From: Roseinatronobacter sp. S2
Lineage (GTDB): Bacteria > Pseudomonadota > Alphaproteobacteria > Rhodobacterales > Rhodobacteraceae
Direction: 5' to 3'
Length of the DNA: 64,000 nt
Assembly (NCBI RefSeq): GCF_029581395.1
Contig: NZ_CP121113.1
Span: forward strand, 2,600,001-2,664,000
How positions within the stretch are numbered: the stretch's first letter is position 1; every line of letters begins with the position of its first letter. The translations under genes and the position numbers were made by a program. The notes under the pieces are model-generated. The model was not told the DNA's origin. It made no database searches and saw only the letters and a list, made by a program, of their open reading frames with translations. This document shows positions 52,901-62,848 of this stretch, piece by piece.

Positions 52901-53284
52901 GGACGCGCAAAACGAATGGATGGTCTGGATTTTCAGCCCGCCCGGTGCCTCGATTGCGCGGGCAAACAGGCGGCGGGCCTGCGCCAGACTGTCGGGGCTG
53001 GCGGCCACTTCGCCGATCTTGTGCAACTCTGCCGACAGGGAGTGATCGGGCAACATGGCCCATTTGCCCAACAGGTTGAACAGGCGGTTCTGCATCTCGC
53101 TTGCGGCGGCCTTGGTATAGGTCAGGCACAAAATGCGCTGCGGCGATACACCGCGCAGCAGCAACCGCGCTACACGGTCGGTCAGAACCTTGGTCTTGCC
53201 CGACCCCGCATTTGCCGACAGCCATGTGGACGCGGCGGGGTCCGACGCGCGGTTTTGCGACAAGGTGGCATCATCAAAACTCAT
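49916..53284 (-). CDS. addA: Double-strand break repair helicase-nuclease AddA
   Basis: A 1122-residue subunit of AddAB, the RecBCD equivalent of alphaproteobacteria. Helicase motifs are Walker A ANAGSGKT (24-31), VDEAQDTSPGQW and VVGDKKQSIYSFQGAD; later comes RVMTVHGAKGLEAPVVILPD. The C-terminal nuclease has the AIDYKSN motif near 1050. ATG 53284 overlaps the addB stop by 4 bases. Together with AddB it resects DNA ends and loads RecA. Confidence 0.95.
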   Translation of the reverse strand: MSFDDATLSQNRASDPAASTWLSANAGSGKTKVLTDRVARLLLRGVSPQRILCLTYTKAAASEMQNRLFNLLGKWAMLPDHSLSAELHKIGEVAASPDSLAQARRLFARAIEAPGGLKIQTIHSFCASLLRRFPLEAGLSPAFSEMDDRSAHALRADVLDRLADTARHRDVFADLAAAFTGAEIDTLLMEICANAPAFTGDVPESALRDAFELPAGYDTAALCRDVFLGAEGDLMARLLPALDAGTVTDQKAADKLRSLDFGADDVALLPVLESVMLTGSGAKEPFTAKIGSFPTKGTRATLGALVDPLNDLMARVEAARVRRIALACTSRSLALHRFARAFLPSYAQAKAARGWLDFDDLITRTGQLLTDPSVAQWVLFKLDGGVDHILVDEAQDTSPGQWRVIEQLAQEFTAGLGARDGSRTLFVVGDKKQSIYSFQGADLQVFDRMQAQFRDRLAAVDVRLNEALLAHSFRSSDAVLRSVDQTFRPPHDQGLGGVPDHIAFFDRMPGRVDLWPVVEKPDKPKDPEWFQPVDIMAEEHHTRQLARTIAAELRRMIDMRTPIPVRGGARPMTEGDVLILVRRRGPLFHEIISACKAAGLEMAGADRLRLGGEMAVRDLTALLSFLATPEDDLSLAACLRSPLFGWSEDALFRLAHGREGAFLWTCLREHGDAATLAVVDDLRAQTDFLRPFDLVERMLTRHDGRRRLLARLGPEAEDGIDAFLSQALAYEQLETPSLTGFLCWLEHGDVQIKRELDSAGARLRVMTVHGAKGLEAPVVILPDTADAAATERRQIFPVADTVAWRGGAKGETPPLLQSAVDRLADARAQEDARLLYVAMTRAESWLIVAGAGTTKRDTCWHNLVAQGLAHTGAVRCEMPTGQGLRHQHQDWPELAGDSGAHARAPDLASVPDYMWQPVAMQADTPKPLSPSRLGGAKALPGDAGLDEEAAMLRGQQLHLLLEHLPLWDEADWPLRAADLLASSDAGTPADLHALLAEVRGVLSAPALAPIFGPDSLAEVEITATVFNRPLAGIIDRLIVTEHDVQAIDYKSNAVVPPSAADVPEGLLRQMGAYANALQQIFPGRTIRTGLLWTASAQLMWLPADMVAAALDRAALETPRAEA

Positions 53285-56238
53285 GCTGTGCTGTCCTTGT
53301 CAGTCCGGCCCACAGGCTGCACAACGGGCGTGTCCTGCATGCTCCATTCGCCATAGCGCGACAGGTGGTCATAATCGGATTGCTCGCGTTCCATGAACAG
53401 CATCCGGCGCGCGGCAAACCCCTGATCGGGTGACAGATAGGCCGTCATCAGCGTTTCAAATTCATCGCGGGTGGTGGCGTTCAAATCCCCGGTCACGTCC
53501 ATTTCCTCGCGCTTGGGTGTTGCGCCAAGGCCCAGATAGGTGATGCGCGCCACGGGCAAGGGGCCGGTTTCAGAAAACGCCCCCGCCTCGACCATGACGG
53601 CCTGAAGCAATAGCTGCTTGTCAAACAGCGCCTGTTGCGTCTGCGTGGGCGGGGTTCCGGTCTTGTAGTCGATGACATGCGCCTGCCCGTCAGGCCACAG
53701 ATCAATCCTGTCGGGCCTGGCGGTCAGGGTAAACCCGATATCCGGCAGCGCCATCGCGCCACGGGCTTCTTGCAACAGGATCTGGCCGGGTTGCGACAGG
53801 TGAAAGTCAAGAAATGCGCGCGCCGCACGCCCCATCCTTGCCCGCCAAAGCGCGCGCGCCGCAGGCCATGGCACATCGCGCGCCAGCACCTCATCTGCGA
53901 TGCGCAAAAGCTGGGCAAACGGGTCGGGTTCCGGGGGCGCTTTGGTAAAACTTTCCAGAACCCTGTGCAAAACCGTGCCCCGCAACAACGCATCTGCGGA
54001 CGGGTGCAGCGGGTTCAGCTTGCGCAACCGCAGCACATATTTCGCATACACCTCGAACGGGTCACGAATAAGCCTGCTGATGGCCGTGACCGGCAATTCG
54101 CGCGGACGCGCGGCCACGGGGGGCGCGGGCGCGGGGCGCGCGGCCGGCGGGTCCGCAGGGATATTGCGGAAATCGCGGTCAAACGCCGTGGCCATATCCA
54201 GCCAATGCGCCCCGCGCGCGCGCATGTCGCGCAACGCAGTATCGCCGCCCTGATCTGGCAGCCCGCCCAGCAGGTTTGTCAGCCGGTTCAGCCAGCGCGA
54301 TGGCACGGTCTTGGCCTCTGCATCGCGGATGGCGCGGCTTAACACCACTTGTGGGGCGGCGATGGCCTGCTGGAAATCATGGGCGGACAACCCGATCTGG
54401 CGTTCGGGCAGCAACAGGCCCGCATCAGCGCGCATGCGCCGGTTCAGCCACGGGTCGGGGTCGGGGGCCTTTGGCCAGACCCCTTCGTTCAACCCCGCAA
54501 GTATAACCAGTTCGGCCCCTTGCACCCGCGCTTCCAACGTGCCCCATATCATGATGCGCGGGTCGGCATTGACAGGTTCGCGCACTTCCTGCTGTTGCAG
54601 ATATGCGGTCAGGAACGCGTCATAATCCGATGGGGTCATGTCCCCGCCATGCGCAGCTTCGCGGGCCAGTTCCGACATTGCGGACAGCGCTTGTTTGCCA
54701 GCCGCCTGCAACCACAATTCGCCGGTGCCCGCATGCGGGCCGCGCGCCAGCCCTTCGGCCAGCGCCATATGCTCTGCGACCAGATCGGCCAGCGGGCGCG
54801 GGGTGGCATCGGCCAGCGGTGGCAACACCTGCGCCAGCCAGCCTGTCCAGCCCGCGCATTCCGCCGCCCTTCCCCACGCATGCAGGAATTCGCGGTCGGG
54901 AAAGGCCACCGCGCGCCTGCGCACATGCAATTCCAGATTGCGGGTATTCAGCAAATGCGGGCCGCGGTCGCCTGCGCTGTGGCATAGCGGGTGTTTCAGC
55001 AAACTCAGCAGCGCCTGCGCGTCCAGCCGCTGCGCCAGCAGCGCCGCGCATTGGCGCAAAAACCGCCCCGGAGCAGACAAGGCCAGCGGACGGCCCGCGC
55101 TGTCGTCAGGGATAATGCGCCAGCGGTCCAGCGCCACGGTGACCATGCGTGTCAGATTCCGGTCCGGCGTGACAAGGGCGGCGGTTTTGCCCTGCGCAAG
55201 CGCGCTGCGCAAACACGCGGCAATGGCCTGTGCCTCCATTCGCGGGGACGGCGCTTCCAGCAATGCGATGCCTGCGCATGCATCTTCCAGATCATGCAGC
55301 GCGCGACCTTCGGTCATCCATTGGTCGGTGACCGGCGCCGGACGCAACGCCAGTGAAACCAGCCGGTTGCGCGCAGGTGCGGGCGCGGGCACAGACGCCC
55401 ATGGCAGGATTTGGTCAGGCGACAGGTCCAGCTGCGCCATAAGCCGCTGAAACCGGAACTGCGGGTGATCTTCGCTGCTCAGACTGTCGCCCAACCCCTC
55501 CCAGACCCCGCGCGGCATGTCGAAATCAAAACCGGGCAGCACAACTGCACCTTGCGGCAGGCGGGCCACGGCCTGCATCAGCAGCGCCGTTGTCCCACGC
55601 GATCCGGTGGAACCGGCAATGATGACGGGGTCCGCAGGCGGGGCAAGCTGCCATTGCGCAATCAGGGCCGCTGTCTGTGCGCGCAGCCGCCCCTCGGCAT
55701 CGGGGGTGTCGGCGGTGATGACGGTTTGCACCAGCCGGATGAAATTCAGCGCGCGCTGCCAATGGCCCGAATGACCGCTGACATCCAGCGTGCTCAGCGT
55801 ATCGAACGACACGCCCTCGGCCTGCATTTCGGAAAACAACCGCGCCAGACTGTCGGCCAGATCATACATTGCGGAACGCGGCGCAAGGTCGGGGTCGGCC
55901 GTCAGCAGCCGGTCAATCAACTGCGCAATTTCCAACCGGCGGCGCAGGGGCGGAACAGGCGGCGGCAACCCCGCCGCGCCAACCAATGTCAGCGGATCGC
56001 TTACCAGCCGGATTCGCGGCATAACTGCGGGTCCATGACCGACAAGGCTGGCGCGCAGCCGCCTTTGCATGCGACCGGAATTGACCAGAACGCTGACCCT
56101 TGCCCGCGCATCAGGCGCAAGCGGGGCCAGCCGTTCCATCAGCCCCTGCGCCAGAAGATGGGGGAAATCCGCATCGGGCGGCAGGGCAAAGGCGCGCGGA
56201 TGGTCACTATTGGCAAAAATCGCAGTCGGCCCTGTCAT
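53281..56238 (-). CDS. addB: Double-strand break repair nuclease AddB
   Basis: A 985-residue subunit of AddAB. It starts with IFANSDHPRAFALPPDADFPHLLAQGL, has SGSTGSRGTTALLMQA-type inactive-helicase region, LVILAGLNEGVWP in the middle and the C-terminal nuclease with HVIDYKTGTPPT near 850, the usual D-x-K nuclease motif. The alphaproteobacterial form lacks the four-cysteine Fe-S cluster of Bacillus AddB, and I see no such spacing here. ATG 56238 overlaps tsaE's stop by 4 bases. Confidence 0.94.
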   Translation of the reverse strand: MTGPTAIFANSDHPRAFALPPDADFPHLLAQGLMERLAPLAPDARARVSVLVNSGRMQRRLRASLVGHGPAVMPRIRLVSDPLTLVGAAGLPPPVPPLRRRLEIAQLIDRLLTADPDLAPRSAMYDLADSLARLFSEMQAEGVSFDTLSTLDVSGHSGHWQRALNFIRLVQTVITADTPDAEGRLRAQTAALIAQWQLAPPADPVIIAGSTGSRGTTALLMQAVARLPQGAVVLPGFDFDMPRGVWEGLGDSLSSEDHPQFRFQRLMAQLDLSPDQILPWASVPAPAPARNRLVSLALRPAPVTDQWMTEGRALHDLEDACAGIALLEAPSPRMEAQAIAACLRSALAQGKTAALVTPDRNLTRMVTVALDRWRIIPDDSAGRPLALSAPGRFLRQCAALLAQRLDAQALLSLLKHPLCHSAGDRGPHLLNTRNLELHVRRRAVAFPDREFLHAWGRAAECAGWTGWLAQVLPPLADATPRPLADLVAEHMALAEGLARGPHAGTGELWLQAAGKQALSAMSELAREAAHGGDMTPSDYDAFLTAYLQQQEVREPVNADPRIMIWGTLEARVQGAELVILAGLNEGVWPKAPDPDPWLNRRMRADAGLLLPERQIGLSAHDFQQAIAAPQVVLSRAIRDAEAKTVPSRWLNRLTNLLGGLPDQGGDTALRDMRARGAHWLDMATAFDRDFRNIPADPPAARPAPAPPVAARPRELPVTAISRLIRDPFEVYAKYVLRLRKLNPLHPSADALLRGTVLHRVLESFTKAPPEPDPFAQLLRIADEVLARDVPWPAARALWRARMGRAARAFLDFHLSQPGQILLQEARGAMALPDIGFTLTARPDRIDLWPDGQAHVIDYKTGTPPTQTQQALFDKQLLLQAVMVEAGAFSETGPLPVARITYLGLGATPKREEMDVTGDLNATTRDEFETLMTAYLSPDQGFAARRMLFMEREQSDYDHLSRYGEWSMQDTPVVQPVGRTDKDSTA

Positions 56239-56762
56239 GTCACATCACCATCGCACAGCGCGGTCAGGATATTGCGCCCGTGTTCGGTACTGGTGCAAAA
56301 CTCCAGATGGCGGGTGTCTGCCTGATCGCCGGGCCGGATATGCAGCGACACTGCGGTCTTCGGGGCATACTCACCCAGCCTGTCGGGCCATTCGATCAGG
56401 CAAATTGCCGATTCAAACGCATGATCCAGCCCAAGTTCAAGGCATTCATGCGGGTCCGTCAGCCTGTAGAGGTCCGCATGCCAAAGATCGATCCCCCCCA
56501 GATCATAGATCTGGACCAGCGTGAATGTCGGGGATGGCACATCTTCATACCGGCCCAGATCTGCAAGCCGCGCCTGAATAAGGGCGCGGGCAAAATGGCT
56601 TTTGCCTGCACCGACAGGGCCATGCAGCAAGATGACATCCCCGCCGACAAGCACGCGCCCCAGTCTGGCAGCAAGCCGCGCTGTCGTGTCGGGGTCGGGG
56701 GCCGTGACTGTCCGGCATTGCGTCTGCGTCTGGGGCTGAATCTGGTTCGGGGTGTTGCACAT
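56235..56762 (-). CDS. tsaE: tRNA t6A-modification ATPase TsaE
   Basis: A 175-residue P-loop protein with Walker A GPVGAGKS (48-55), followed by VPSPTFTLVQIYDLGGIDLWHADLYRL, the TsaE signature, and LIEWPDRLGEYAP. TsaE works with TsaB, TsaC and TsaD to make threonylcarbamoyl-adenosine at tRNA position 37. It is upstream of addB-addA in a coupled operon; the PAS protein gene is 42 bases further upstream. Confidence 0.94.
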   Translation of the reverse strand: MCNTPNQIQPQTQTQCRTVTAPDPDTTARLAARLGRVLVGGDVILLHGPVGAGKSHFARALIQARLADLGRYEDVPSPTFTLVQIYDLGGIDLWHADLYRLTDPHECLELGLDHAFESAICLIEWPDRLGEYAPKTAVSLHIRPGDQADTRHLEFCTSTEHGRNILTALCDGDVT

Positions 56763-56804
56763 GCGGGCAACATTGCCATGCCGACCGCGCCTGCGCCAGA
56801 CCCG

Positions 56805-58508
56805 TCAGGCGCGAATGCGGCTGCCCTTGTGTTTGACCGAGCGGAATTTCGTGCGCGCATCCTGTGGCGCAGACATGTAATCTGGCCGCATGTCATTTGG
56901 GGCGGCATGATCAATGCGGCTGATCCGGTCTTGATGATGCGCCAGTCCGGCAACAGGGATGCCGCGCTGCTGGGCCAGATGACGAAAGGTCACGACGACC
57001 CCGCCACCGACCAGCCGCTGCGCGCGCAGCGCTATCGCCGCGCCGGATTTCAGTGTTCCTGTGCCGGTCAGTTCCCCGTCTGCATCGGAATTGGCCGCAA
57101 AGATAGCAAGCTGGTCCCAAAATACTGTCGCGTCGCACCGCAAGGCCCAGTTCCGGATTGCTTGTTCAATGCCGCTGTCTGACAGGTCGGTGCAAGGGTC
57201 GCTGCCCCATAGCTGCACATAGCCTGCATTCGCAAAAACCGCCTGCCCTGCCAGATTGAACGCGGCCACCCCATCGGGCAACAGATCAAGAATATTCTGT
57301 GCGGTTTCTATCTCGGCCTTGTAGCCGCGCATCAGGCCCGCCTCCGACGTGATGTCCTGAATGAAGAAGGCAAGCGTGCCATCCCCCTGCGGCGTGGCCG
57401 TAATGTGATAGATGCGCCCCGTGTCCAGATGCCATTCTTCACTGAAGCTGCCCGATGCGGCGGCTTGCTCCATCTTCATGATTTCGTCACGCCATGTGCC
57501 AAAATCCCTGGGTTCCGGCAACATGCGCAATTCGCGCAGCGTATACAGCATCTGCCCCAGATCAGGCCGCGCCGCCAGAAAAAACGGGTCCAGGCCCGTC
57601 AGATCCACCAAGGCGGGGTTGAACACCTGCAAGCGGCGATCCGCGTCAAACAACGCCAGCCCGATGGGCAGGGTCGCGAAGGTCCGCGTCAGCATCTGCA
57701 TCATTTCGCGTCGTGCAAATTCGGATTGCACCGCAGCATCAATCGGCGTCGCGAAATGCAAGGTCATCTGGCCGGCATCTGCCGTCTGATAGGAATACCA
57801 CCGTTGCCCGTCGCTGAACTGCACGCCCAGCCGACCGGACGCATCATGATCCGCGAAAAGTTCGGGCAACGGCCATGTCAGCGCCTGCTGGTTCGTGCGC
57901 CCGCTGTCGTGCAATGCGGCAATATACGCGCCATTCGCCCAGAGTATCTGGCCCTGTTCATCACTTTGCCAGATCAGGATTGGCGCTGCACGCGTGACAT
58001 CGCGCAGGTTGTGCAATTCCTGATGAAGCGCCTTGTAGCTAAGCCGGTCCATGGCCACCAGAACACCATCTGCACTGGTGTCAGAGATGCGCAAATGGGC
58101 CAGACCGCACCGCCATTGCGCTTTCAATGTCAGGCCACTGTCGTCAGTGGACTCAAGCTGCAAGCTGCCCGATTCAGCAAGTTTTGCAAGCTGCGCGCGC
58201 AAATCGGGAAAATGCGGCGCAAGATAGGCCAGCAGGCGATCCAGTGCAGTGCTGTCAGATGCGCCTGTATCCGTCTGCACGCCCTGATCACGGATCGCGG
58301 CAAGAAGCTGCCGACCACGATCAGAGCAATCGACCAGCGTGCTGTCGCGGAAAATCAGAACGGCGTCATGATCTTCGGTATCAGGCGAAAACAGGGGCGG
58401 CGTTCTGCGGTGCGCGATCCCCGCCATAATCATGAGTGCCCCCAGGACAGCCAAGGCGGACCCGACAGAAACCGTCAACCCAAGAAACAGCGCGTCCGCC
58501 ATTGGCAT
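56805..58508 (-). CDS. Membrane-anchored PAS-domain protein without kinase
   Basis: A 567-residue protein with one N-terminal membrane helix (about 5-28) and several PAS-type segments: an early one with DAVLIFRDSTLVDCSDRGRQLL, one with APILIWQSDEQGQILWANGAYI, one with LPIGLALFDADRRLQVFNPALVDLTGL (PAS_7-like) and a last with DLLPDGVAAFNLAGQAVFANAGYVQLW. In relatives this arrangement precedes a histidine kinase, but here the protein ends in a basic tail with no HATPase or H-box. It may sense something and act by interaction. ATG 58508 follows AGAAGGA. It lies upstream of tsaE on the same strand. Confidence 0.8.
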   Translation of the reverse strand: MPMADALFLGLTVSVGSALAVLGALMIMAGIAHRRTPPLFSPDTEDHDAVLIFRDSTLVDCSDRGRQLLAAIRDQGVQTDTGASDSTALDRLLAYLAPHFPDLRAQLAKLAESGSLQLESTDDSGLTLKAQWRCGLAHLRISDTSADGVLVAMDRLSYKALHQELHNLRDVTRAAPILIWQSDEQGQILWANGAYIAALHDSGRTNQQALTWPLPELFADHDASGRLGVQFSDGQRWYSYQTADAGQMTLHFATPIDAAVQSEFARREMMQMLTRTFATLPIGLALFDADRRLQVFNPALVDLTGLDPFFLAARPDLGQMLYTLRELRMLPEPRDFGTWRDEIMKMEQAAASGSFSEEWHLDTGRIYHITATPQGDGTLAFFIQDITSEAGLMRGYKAEIETAQNILDLLPDGVAAFNLAGQAVFANAGYVQLWGSDPCTDLSDSGIEQAIRNWALRCDATVFWDQLAIFAANSDADGELTGTGTLKSGAAIALRAQRLVGGGVVVTFRHLAQQRGIPVAGLAHHQDRISRIDHAAPNDMRPDYMSAPQDARTKFRSVKHKGSRIRA

Positions 58509-58690
58509 GATCCTTCTGGAAAAACACTATGCGTTCCAGACAGGCTGCCAGATATTGGTTAAATCAGTATTAATGGATGTCGCGCAGCGGTGCGAACCGG
58601 TTTTCAACAGCCAGATCACGCATTGCCAAGGGGCCAAAGTGAGGCGCGCAAATACGGATAAACGCGGCCCACGCTGCGCCTGGGCAGGTG

Positions 58691-59635
<945 letters not shown>

Positions 59636-59828
59636 CACACCGGGCCTGCACGTTTTCACGCACCACCCGACCGCGCTTTGACTGCGCCCTAGATGTCACA
59701 TGTTCAGCAGGTGCGCGTCCAGTTCCAGCCCTTCTGCACCATGCGCAAAGGGCGGTTCAGGCCGGGTTCGGTTCGGCAGGTGCGGATTGCAAAATGCACA
59801 AGCTTCACATCTTAGCAGTCCCAAAATG

Positions 59829-59854
59829 AAAAACGCGCGCAAGTTTTGCGCGCG
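59829..59854 (-). terminator. Intrinsic terminator of degP
   Basis: On the minus strand a 9-bp stem, CGCGCGCAA with TTGCGCGCG around a 3-base loop (59834-59854), is followed by TTTTT (59829-59833). It is a textbook Rho-independent terminator, about 65 bases after the degP stop. The 285-base region 59636-59920 has no gene; short frames there lack family motifs. Confidence 0.88.
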
Positions 59855-59920
59855 CCTTACCAAATTTCGGGCGGCATGACCGCGAAAGAACGCGGCCAGC
59901 CAAGCCCGCATACCCGTGCC

Positions 59921-61396
59921 TTAATCGTCCAGTGACAGCGCCAGAAAGCGCGGGTCACCGCCACGGCGCAGCAACACCAGCAAGGACCGGCGCCCGGCCT
60001 CGCGCGCTTCTTCTGCGCGCTGGTGCAGCTCTTCGGGGGTCGAGACAGCGTGCTGGTTGGCCTCTGTAATCAGATCACCGGGTTGCACCCCTTTTGCCGC
60101 GGCATCGCTGTCGGAATCGACCGAACGCACGATCAGCCCCTGCGCCGTTGCGGGCAGGTCCAGTTCGGTGCGCAAGCTGTCCGTCAGGCCCTGCAATTCC
60201 ATGCCCAGAACGCTGGATGGTTCCAGATCCTGCGGTTGGGAATCCGTATCTGGGGCCGCAGTGCCTTCGGCAAGTTCGCGTTGCCCAAGGACGACGCTTA
60301 GCGTCACTTCCTCGCCCGCGCGAAAGACGACCACTTCAACGTCGCTGCCAACAGGTGCTTCGCCCACACGGCGAACCAGCATCCGTGTATCTGCCACGCG
60401 ACCACCGTCAAAGCGCAAGATCACATCACCCGCCTGCATGCCAGCTTCCAGTGACGGGCCATCCATGACTTCGGTCACCATTGCACCTTCGGCACGCTCA
60501 AGGCCGATAGCCTCTGCCATATCATCATTCAGGTCCTGAATGCGGACACCAAGCCACCCGCGACGGGTGCTGCCAAATTCGCGCAATTGCTCGACCACAT
60601 TGACCACAACATTGGACGACATCGCAAACCCGATGCCGATGGAACCGCCCGTAGGCGACAGGATGGCCGTGTTCACGCCGATCACTTCCCCATTCATATC
60701 GAAAAGCGGGCCGCCGGAATTGCCGCGGTTGATAGCGGCATCCGTCTGGATGTAGTCGTCATAATTGCCTTGCAGCGCACGACCACGCGCGGAAATAATC
60801 CCCGCACTGACCGAAAACCCCTGCCCCAACGGGTTGCCGACAGCGATCACCCAATCGCCCACGCGCGCGGTTTCCGCATCGCCCCATGGCACGAATGGCA
60901 GATCCTCGTCATGTTCGACCTTCAGAAGTGCAATGTCAGTTGCGGGGTCGGTGCCGATCAGTTCGGCCTGCAATTCCAGCCCCGAGAAAAACTCCACCCG
61001 GATTTCATCTGCACTGTCGATAACGTGGTTGTTTGTCACCAGATACCCGTCGGCCGAAATGACAAACCCCGAACCCAGGGCCTGACTTTGGCGCGACCGG
61101 TTGCGGTTCTGCCCTTCCGGGGCGTCAAAGAAATCGCGGAAGAAATCTTCGAACGGGGAGCCTTCGGGCAGGCGCGGCAGACCTTCGTCCAGTCGTGCGG
61201 CCACCGTCGTTGTCGTGGTGATATTCACGACAGCGGGGCTGACACGTTCGGCCAGATCTGCAAAACTTTCAGGGCGTTCCTGCGCGGCCAGCACGGCAAG
61301 CTGGGACATCAACAGGATAAATGCCAACGTAAGCAGCTTCAGGCCATACAGCCCTGCTGGCCGGGGCAAGGCAGATTGCGCGGCGCGTGAGATCAT
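59921..61396 (-). CDS. degP: Periplasmic Do-like serine protease (DegP/DegQ/MucD)
   Basis: A 491-residue HtrA protease. A signal peptide (about 1-38) is followed by the trypsin-fold domain with H124 (TNNHVID), D154 (ATDIALLKV) and S227 (NRGNSGGPL), and two PDZ domains (about 270-370 and 390-490). A Q-rich acidic linker separates the PDZs. It degrades and refolds damaged envelope proteins. ATG 61396 follows GGGAGCG; an upstream Met adds 19 residues. It is the last of the hflK-hflC-DUF2065-degP block, a layout shared by many Rhodobacterales. Confidence 0.95.
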   Translation of the reverse strand: MISRAAQSALPRPAGLYGLKLLTLAFILLMSQLAVLAAQERPESFADLAERVSPAVVNITTTTTVAARLDEGLPRLPEGSPFEDFFRDFFDAPEGQNRNRSRQSQALGSGFVISADGYLVTNNHVIDSADEIRVEFFSGLELQAELIGTDPATDIALLKVEHDEDLPFVPWGDAETARVGDWVIAVGNPLGQGFSVSAGIISARGRALQGNYDDYIQTDAAINRGNSGGPLFDMNGEVIGVNTAILSPTGGSIGIGFAMSSNVVVNVVEQLREFGSTRRGWLGVRIQDLNDDMAEAIGLERAEGAMVTEVMDGPSLEAGMQAGDVILRFDGGRVADTRMLVRRVGEAPVGSDVEVVVFRAGEEVTLSVVLGQRELAEGTAAPDTDSQPQDLEPSSVLGMELQGLTDSLRTELDLPATAQGLIVRSVDSDSDAAAKGVQPGDLITEANQHAVSTPEELHQRAEEAREAGRRSLLVLLRRGGDPRFLALSLDD

Positions 61397-61630
61397 TTCT
61401 TTCGCTCCCTCTCGGATACGGATTGCGGACGGCATGTCGATTTTGACTATCATACAGGAATAGATAAAGTCGAAGTGTACAAACGCAAATTATGTGTCAG
61501 CTTTTCAATCATATGTGAAATTATGTCAGCTTGGGTGTGCGGTGGAATACCACCCGTTCCCTGCCACTGGGTCTTGCGCAAAACGGTCCGGCAAATGATC
61601 GGCGCCACTTCAACCAGTGTGCCAGTTGAA

Positions 61631-61831
61631 CTAGCCGGCCATCATCCGCGCCAAAGTGACCAGCACCCCCCCGAACGCCAATGCGACCAGCCCGATCAGG
61701 CGGCGGGTTTCAACGGGCAGATCCGCAAACATACGCAACAATTCTTCAATGCGCCGAGGGGCCAGTACGAATACCAGCCCCTCGAAGATCAGCACCAGCC
61801 CAAGGGCCAGAACCAGTGTCCATATGGTCAC
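61631..61831 (-). CDS. DUF2065 small membrane protein
   Basis: A 66-residue protein with two hydrophobic helices (TIWTLVLALGLVLIFEGLVFVLAP and GLVALAFGGVLVTLARMM), of the DUF2065 family that almost always follows hflC. It lies 12 bases downstream of hflC. A supporting role for the HflKC-FtsH complex is inferred from conservation of the neighbourhood. Confidence 0.9.
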   Translation of the reverse strand: MTIWTLVLALGLVLIFEGLVFVLAPRRIEELLRMFADLPVETRRLIGLVALAFGGVLVTLARMMAG

Positions 61832-61843
61832 CAGATGCGCCCC

Positions 61844-62848
61844 TTAGTTGCCAATGATGGCTTCCAGTTCGCGCACGGCATCCGGTTCTTCCGCATCCGG
61901 TTCAGGGGCGCGTTGGCGCACCATATCGGGGTCGCGGGCGATTTCATCTGCTGCCGCATCTGCGGTGTCCAGAATAGCCTGTGTCATCCCGTCACCACGA
62001 AGGAAGTTGAAGAATTCGCTGTCAGGACGCAGGACCATGGTGGAATTATCCCCACGCAACGCACGCTCATAGCTTTGCATGGAGCGGGTGAATGAAAAGA
62101 ATTCCGGGTCCAGACTGAACGCATCGGCATAGACGCGGTTACGCTCGGCGTCTGCTTCACCGCGCACAATCTCTGCCTCGCGCCGCGCAGAGGAGACAAG
62201 CTCCACCACGGTCCGGTCGGCCAGCGCACGCACGCGCTGCGCAGCTTCGTTCCCGCGTGCACGCTCATCTGCGGCTTCGCGTTCACGTTCCGCACGCATC
62301 CGCGCAAATGTCGCTTCAAGGTTCTCTTGCGGCAGGTCGGTGCGGGTCAGGCGCACGTCGATCACGTCAATGCCCAGCGACAGCGCTTCGCGGCGCGCCA
62401 GATCACGGATGCGGTTCATCAGCGATGTCCGGTCTTCGGACAACACAGTGTTGGATGGCACAGACCCCAGAACCTCGCGGATGGCGGCGTTCATGATCCG
62501 GTCCATGCGGCCTTGTGCAGCGCGCACACCGTCAACACCGACAGCTTCGCGGAAGCGGCTGACATCTTCCAGACGCCAGCGCAGGAACGCATCGACCACA
62601 AGTCGGCGGTCATCCAGCGGCGTGACTTCCAGCGGCTGGGTTTGCAGACCCAGGATCCGCGCATCATAGCGCACGACTTCCTGAATGAAGGGAATCTTGA
62701 ACCCAAGACCGGGTTCGCTGATTTCCTGCCGGACCTGACCGAATTGCAGCACCAGAACATTCTCGCGCTCGTCAACGATGAACAATGCCGAAAAGGCGGT
62801 GACAATCGCCACGACCACGATCGGCAGTATAATACCTGCTTTTTTCAT
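61844..62848 (-). CDS. hflC: HflC, SPFH-domain modulator of FtsH
   Basis: A 334-residue inner-membrane protein with one N-terminal helix (IILPIVVVAIVTAFSALFIV) and an SPFH (stomatin/prohibitin) domain: DERENVLVLQFGQVRQEISEPGLGFKIPF, VVDAFLRWRLEDVSRFREAVG, then a coil with REREAADERARGNEAAQRVRA. It forms a large periplasmic cage with HflK around FtsH. Its ATG overlaps the hflK stop by one base (TGATG). Confidence 0.95.
   Translation of the reverse strand: MKKAGIILPIVVVAIVTAFSALFIVDERENVLVLQFGQVRQEISEPGLGFKIPFIQEVVRYDARILGLQTQPLEVTPLDDRRLVVDAFLRWRLEDVSRFREAVGVDGVRAAQGRMDRIMNAAIREVLGSVPSNTVLSEDRTSLMNRIRDLARREALSLGIDVIDVRLTRTDLPQENLEATFARMRAEREREAADERARGNEAAQRVRALADRTVVELVSSARREAEIVRGEADAERNRVYADAFSLDPEFFSFTRSMQSYERALRGDNSTMVLRPDSEFFNFLRGDGMTQAILDTADAAADEIARDPDMVRQRAPEPDAEEPDAVRELEAIIGN

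Noticed and set aside
59696..59911. A 71-residue minus-strand frame after degP
   Set aside because: It spans the degP terminator, begins inside noncoding sequence and shows no motif.
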